Source of the DNA: Neospora caninum Liverpool
Taxonomy: Eukaryota; Apicomplexa; Conoidasida; Eucoccidiorida; Sarcocystidae
Length of the DNA: 64,000 nt
Reading direction: 5' to 3'
Assembly (NCBI RefSeq): GCF_000208865.1
Contig: NC_018398.1
Span: 3,038,001-3,102,000 of the forward strand
Under the pieces are notes generated by a model. It was not told the DNA's origin, did no database searches, and worked only from the letters and a program-made list of their open reading frames with translations. Of the stretch, positions 59,416-64,000 are shown piece after piece. Made by a program: the position numbers and the translations under genes. Within the stretch, counting starts at the first letter, position 1, and each line of letters starts with the position of its first letter.

Positions 59416-61023
59416 ATGTGGACATCTCCAGCTTCCGGGTCTTCGGGCCTTGCTTCCGGGGTCGCTGCCGCGCGGGGCGGATCCAGTCCGCACAGCGAAG
59501 GCTTCGAAGACCGTCCGCGGAAGGCGGAATCGCCTCGCTTTCAGTATGCATGCGTCGCGCGAGGCACCTACGTCCTCGCCGAATACACGGCGATCGAGGA
59601 GGGCGAGGAAGAAGTCCTGAGCGCCGTCTCCAGGTGAGAGAAGATGGCGAAACGGACTCTCGCGAGGCTCCCACCAGGCGAAAGAAAGTCCCTCAACCTA
59701 TTTTCAGATAAACGGCACAAATCTCTGCTCAAACGTGCATGCTCCCGTCTTCCTTGACGTCTCCATGGCGACGTGCATACACCACGTCGATACCCATCTG
59801 CGAAAACTCTGGCGCTTAAATGTAAATCCGTCGCTCTATCGATATACGCTTTATCGATATCTGTATCTTCATCGATTTCTCTCTCTCAATATCTATATAT
59901 ATATATATATATAGATAAATAGATAGATAAATAGATAAATAAATAGATAGATATATGCATATATGCACACTTACTCAGGTGCTTGTGAATGCATGCCTCG
60001 ATAAGCACGTGGGGCATTGTGCCATTGCACATTGTGCTGCTGGTGAGGGCGACTGCCGACGCGGACGTCTCCTGCGAGTTTTTTCCAGCATTCGTTTTCC
60101 AGTTGTTTCTCGCTTCTTCGCAGACGCGCGTTGCTCAAACTCCCGAAAACAGGCGGACGACGCAGCTACGTCTTCGACAACCGCCTGTTTAGCTTTGTAA
60201 GCTTTGTTGGGCAAACAAACGCGCATGCAGATCAAGATGAGAATGCACACGCTGAGGAATAAGGGACACAAACTGGCGGACGAAACAAGAGGAAACCGAC
60301 ACGCGGCCAAGATACCCATCAGAGTCAATTTTCGTTTGCGTATATATATATATATATATATGCTGAGGTTTTGGGAAGGTCTATCTACGCTGGGACAGCA
60401 ATTACGTAGATACACAGAGATGTTCAGATCGACATTAAACATATTGTTAGTCTACGTCACCTGTTTTGTTCTGAGACGGCTGTGTAAACACAGGCAATCA
60501 TAGCCTGTTTGGTCGTTCTTTCGCCCCCTTTTGCTCGCTCTCTCTCCGGTTCGTCCTTTCTCTATCTCTGCCTTTGTATCCTTCGCGCTTGTCCCCACTC
60601 AGTCTGTCTTGTTCGCTTCCTTTCTTCCTCTCTCCTGTGCTCTCTGTGTCCCCGGTTGTCTCTCCGTTCTTACGCTGCGTCTCCTTCTCCGGTTTCTTTT
60701 CTCTCCCGATTTCGAAGCTGCATTTCCCGCCCCGACGTTCGTCCCTGCTGGCTCTCGCTTTTCATCTCTTCTGCCGCTCCTGTCTCGCCTGTCTCCTCAG
60801 TTCGTTGACGCGAAGAGCGCCGCCGTTTTCATGTGCGTCACGGACGAGAACATTCAAGCAGACATCCCGCTGCAGTTCCTCGTGAGTCGCCTCTCGGTAC
60901 ACACGCCAGGATCGGTCGCCATCAATCCGCATCCACATTTCCATACATCCACATGCGTATATATGTATATATATTTATATAGACATACGAACGTGTCTCG
61001 ATCTATGTATTTGCATTTTCACG

Positions 61024-61055
<32 letters not shown>

Positions 61056-63306
61056 CATATTTGCGCAGTGTTGTGTCTATCTGTGTAGGTGAGACAGTCG
61101 TCGGTGGGTGCCGGCTGTGTGATTTAGGCTGACGTTTAAACACAGCTCCTTGGAGACTTTCTCCCGGTCGATACACCTTGCAGGACAATCGAATTCCATC
61201 GCTCTGAGCGCGTCTCTCCACTTGCTTTCTGTGCCTGCGCCTGTTTATACGCCGATGCATGCCTCTCTCTTTGTGTCTGTATTTCACATGTCTCGACTGC
61301 TCAACGCATTTGCATGCGGAGGTCGCGGCACACATGCACTTGCAGATGCGCCGCCTGTCGGGCGACGGTCGTGCACCAGCGCGCGGCTTGTTTTTTCGCC
61401 CGAGGCGAACCCCCCCAGACCGCGACGAATGCCTCTCCGCGCGGGTCTGTCGTGGTGCTGGTGGTGTGTCTGGGAGCCTCCTCGTGTCTTTTTCGAGTTT
61501 TTCTGCGAGCGAGATCGAGATGCACTGGCGCGCGCGCAGGCGCACAAGCCTGAGTCTCTCGCAACATCTGCAGGACTGTACGTACACTCGAGTGCACTGC
61601 ACGCTGAGAAGAGAAACGACCCTGGCGAAGGCCTGTATCCTCGCGCGGCAAGGGGAACACTTGCCGGTTGCCTTCTCTCTTCAGACCGATCTGCGCAGCC
61701 AGTATCTCCACTTGCTCGACGCGTCCGCGGGCGCCAGCGGCGGCGCGCGCCCTGCCGAAGTTACGCGCGCGTTAATTCGCCTTGTCGTGAGCACCGACGC
61801 AGTTGCGCTTCGCACCTGCACTACCCCTCAGGCGAAGGGAAACGGTTTCCCGACGCCCACGCTGCGGTTTTTGGGCTTGGCGACAACGCGGAAAGCGCGG
61901 AGAGCCACGCGGAGCGATAGCCTCTCTTTTTGCCTCGCATGCGTTTCCCTCCTGTCCGAAAGGAAACTCCTCAGGGATCGATACAAATGCATACATCCAG
62001 CTATTAAGACATGCATATACGTAGACAAATACAGACGCACGGGTGGATGGCTTCGTGATGCATGCACACATGCACGTGGAGCTACAGTGTGCAGCTAGAT
62101 ATATGTATCCACGAATGTGAAGTTCGGGACTAGACGCTTCGCGCCATGCAGTCATTTACTTTCCTGTAGATGTGGAACAACACATTCGGCATTTCTGTCT
62201 ATCTATACCTATCTAACTATGCATATACAATTGCACATGCCTCCACCCATACATGTATAGATAGACGTATTGTGTTTGTGCGGTTCTGCGGGTGCGTGGA
62301 GTCCCCTAGAGTTGTCGGTCTTCATCGGCGTGCGGAGCTGTGGACCGCGGTGCTTGTGGGGGCGACATGGGAGGTAAAAACACTGTATCTGGAACTTTTG
62401 GTCTATCATCTTTTCTGCTCTGGCCGCTGTTTGTCTCGCCTGCGTTTAGGATGAATATCGCCACGGGCGGGCGCGAGGGAGCCAGCAGGTGGAACGCGTC
62501 GAGAAGGAGCTAGAAGCAGTCACGGAGATCGTTCGAGAAAACATCAGTGAGGGAGAAAGGAGAAAAGAAAGCGGGGCCGCAGCGTTAAGCAAAAGCAATC
62601 CAATAAGGAGGGAAGAAGCAATAAGAGAAGAAAGAATAAGAGAAGAGGCTTTCCTCAGCCGAGGGGCAACCGAACGGGGGGGGGGGGGCGAGTCGGTGGG
62701 GACCGTCTCGCTTCGTGTCGCTTTCACTTGCAGTGGGGCGGAACTGCTCGGGATCTTCTGTGAGTTGAGAAACTGTCCTTCGCTTCATTTGCTCTTTCTC
62801 GCGGCAGACAAGGTCCTCGAGCGAGGCGAACAGATCGAGTGTCTGGTTGGGAAAACCAGCAATCTACGGGACAGTGTAAGTCTGCACGCGCAGCCTCGCT
62901 GAGTGCATACAAAGCGCCGCGGGGAGTGTCGGCGTGCCCCGCGGTGAGGCTTCCGACAAACGCCGACTTCCGCCAGTGTAAAACAAGATAGAAAACGTCA
63001 GAACGCGCGTCTCTGAGCATAGATTCTAGCTCGCACCTTAAGCATATATACATGTATACATATGCATATATGTAAACATTCGTCTCTCCAGTTGTGTCGG
63101 AAAGAGTTTCAAACGTGAGACTCGCTGTATTCATATACGACGTGAAGAGCCCATACATACTAGTATATATAAGTATGCGTGTATCTAGGACCACGTGCGT
63201 CCATATATATATATATATATATGAATATGCACATCCGTGTAGCTATATACCTTGTATGTGTCTGTGTGTCTTTCTCTCTCTGGTTCGCTCTCTTTCTCTC
63301 TCTCTC

Positions 63307-63341
<35 letters not shown>

Positions 63342-63677
63342 AACCGTATGTGTATTCTTGCATGCTGTGATTTTAAGCTCCTTGTGATCTCTGTCTTTCA
63401 GGCCTACGGATTTCGGAAGGCGTCTCGAGAGCTTCGACGGCACGTGTGGTGGTCCTCGACGAAACCGTACTTCATCGTTTTTGGGATGATTGTAGTGAGT
63501 TCCGATGTCTCGATTTTTTCCGAAATCGCGTCGGATGTTTGCGAGTCTCACGAAAGCGGTAGAAGGCCCTTTTAGTTTCCGTGCTTGTTTCTCTTATGTT
63601 CTCAGGTCCTCATCATCATCCTCGCCTCCTTCTTTTGTGGCGGGCTTACCTTCCAAGCCTGCCTGCGTATCACATAA
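59416..63677 (+). CDS. VAMP7: Longin-domain R-SNARE, VAMP7 type, 267 aa
   Basis: A vesicle SNARE of endosome/lysosome and secretory fusion steps. Eight exons: 59416-59633, 60124-60196, 60801-60881, 61685-61786, 62450-62546, 62808-62875, 63402-63494, 63606-63677; phases agree (804 nt). Following a 26-residue Gly/Ser-rich extension, the longin domain reads QYACVARGTYVLAEYT, ALLKLPKTGGRRSYVFDNRL, AAVFMCVTDENIQADIPLQF and TDLRSQYLHLL, parallel to VAMP7 through the region before the SNARE motif. The SNARE motif runs from about VERVEKELEAVTEIVRENIN, with the central-layer Arg196 in LERGEQ, to KTSNLRDSAYGFRKASRELR. A membrane anchor near residues 230-257 is followed by a short luminal tail CGGLTFQACLRIT that resembles the CGGFTWPSCVKK end of human VAMP7. 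Length is 47 aa more than human, mostly the N-terminal extension. An ATG at 59359 in frame would add 19 residues. Confidence 0.93.
59890..59955. repeat. TA/TAGA microsatellite in VAMP7 intron 1
   Basis: A TA run followed by several taga/taaa units. Other TA tracts in this gene's introns lie near 60341-60361, 61023-61050, 63205-63222 and 63310-63338. Confidence 0.8.
60500..60800 (+). other. Long polypyrimidine stretch before VAMP7 exon 3
   Basis: About 300 nt, mostly C and T with tctctctc, cctttc and cttcctc runs, leading to the acceptor cctcag at 60795-60800. Ordinary polypyrimidine tracts are 15-30 nt. Confidence 0.6.
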
Positions 63678-64000
63678 TCAGTCTATATCTATCTAGCTTA
63701 CTCCTAGCTCCTTCTCTCTCTCTCTATATATATATATATGCATATAGTTGTATGCATATATATCCGTCTGCCTGGCTATCAGGCTCAGCTTACACTCACA
63801 ATAATGCTGCTCGTTCTGTACATACAGATATGGGGAGAAATGCATTCCATCACTTACATTTTGTCGCTGCATTTACTATTCATATTTTGTGGTGCTTACG
63901 CAGTCAGCGAGAGGTTTGCTCATTCGTGGAATTGTACTTTTTTTGAACCGTCAAAAAAAGGCTTTCCAAGCGCATGCACCTATGAAACTTTTACCCAACC
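63678..64000. other. Downstream of VAMP7, to the window end
   Basis: It should hold the VAMP7 3' untranslated region. A short TA run lies at 63726-63740. I see no other gene. Confidence 0.5.

Overview
The window looks like nuclear DNA of a coccidian apicomplexan, most likely Toxoplasma gondii or a close relative such as Hammondia or Neospora. This is inferred from style and content; no search was run. The signs are genes with many GT-AG introns, frequent TGCATGC words, many long (TA)n tracts in introns, a thrombospondin-type membrane protein, and several secreted proteins with no recognisable family. There are no operons, bacterial-type elements, CRISPR arrays or tRNA genes that I could see.

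Layout. 1-3.3 kb: no convincing gene, some short tandem repeats. 3.3-11.0 kb (+): a very large FAN1-type structure-specific nuclease. 13.9-22.7 kb (-): a 15-exon EF-hand protein of 552 aa, rebuilt here with every splice phase matching. 23.6-24.3 kb (-): the last two exons of an unknown gene. 24.3-27.9 kb: no supported gene. 27.9-31.3 kb (-): an 8-exon membrane-anchored SAM methyltransferase (OMS1-like, 279 aa). 33.4-36.8 kb (+): a 10-exon Qa-SNARE of syntaxin-16/Tlg2 type (323 aa). 37.4-38.5 kb (-): a small coiled-coil protein. 39.1-40.5 kb (-) and 42.1-44.7 kb (+): two divergent genes for secreted proteins of unknown function. 45.5-47.9 kb (-): a probable multi-exon gene with Cys-rich C-terminal exons, only partly resolved. 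49.9-54.7 kb (+): a 3-exon type I membrane protein with TSP1 domains (1252 aa). 57.0-57.3 kb (-): OST5/TMEM258, a subunit of oligosaccharyltransferase. 59.4-63.7 kb (+): an 8-exon longin R-SNARE of VAMP7 type (267 aa).

How they fit together. Two SNAREs of the Golgi/endosomal system (Qa and R) lie 23 kb apart, along with an ER glycosylation subunit. In these parasites that pathway feeds micronemes, rhoptries, dense granules and the plastid-like vacuole. The 39-54.7 kb part encodes likely cargo of that pathway: secreted or surface proteins that look lineage-restricted. FAN1 is a DNA crosslink-repair nuclease and is unrelated to the rest.

Exon coordinates were worked out by hand from splice consensus, phase and protein similarity. 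Gene models with all phases consistent (FAN1, EF-hand, methyltransferase, syntaxin, 39 kb secreted protein, TSP1 protein, VAMP7) are the firmest. Start codons remain predictions.
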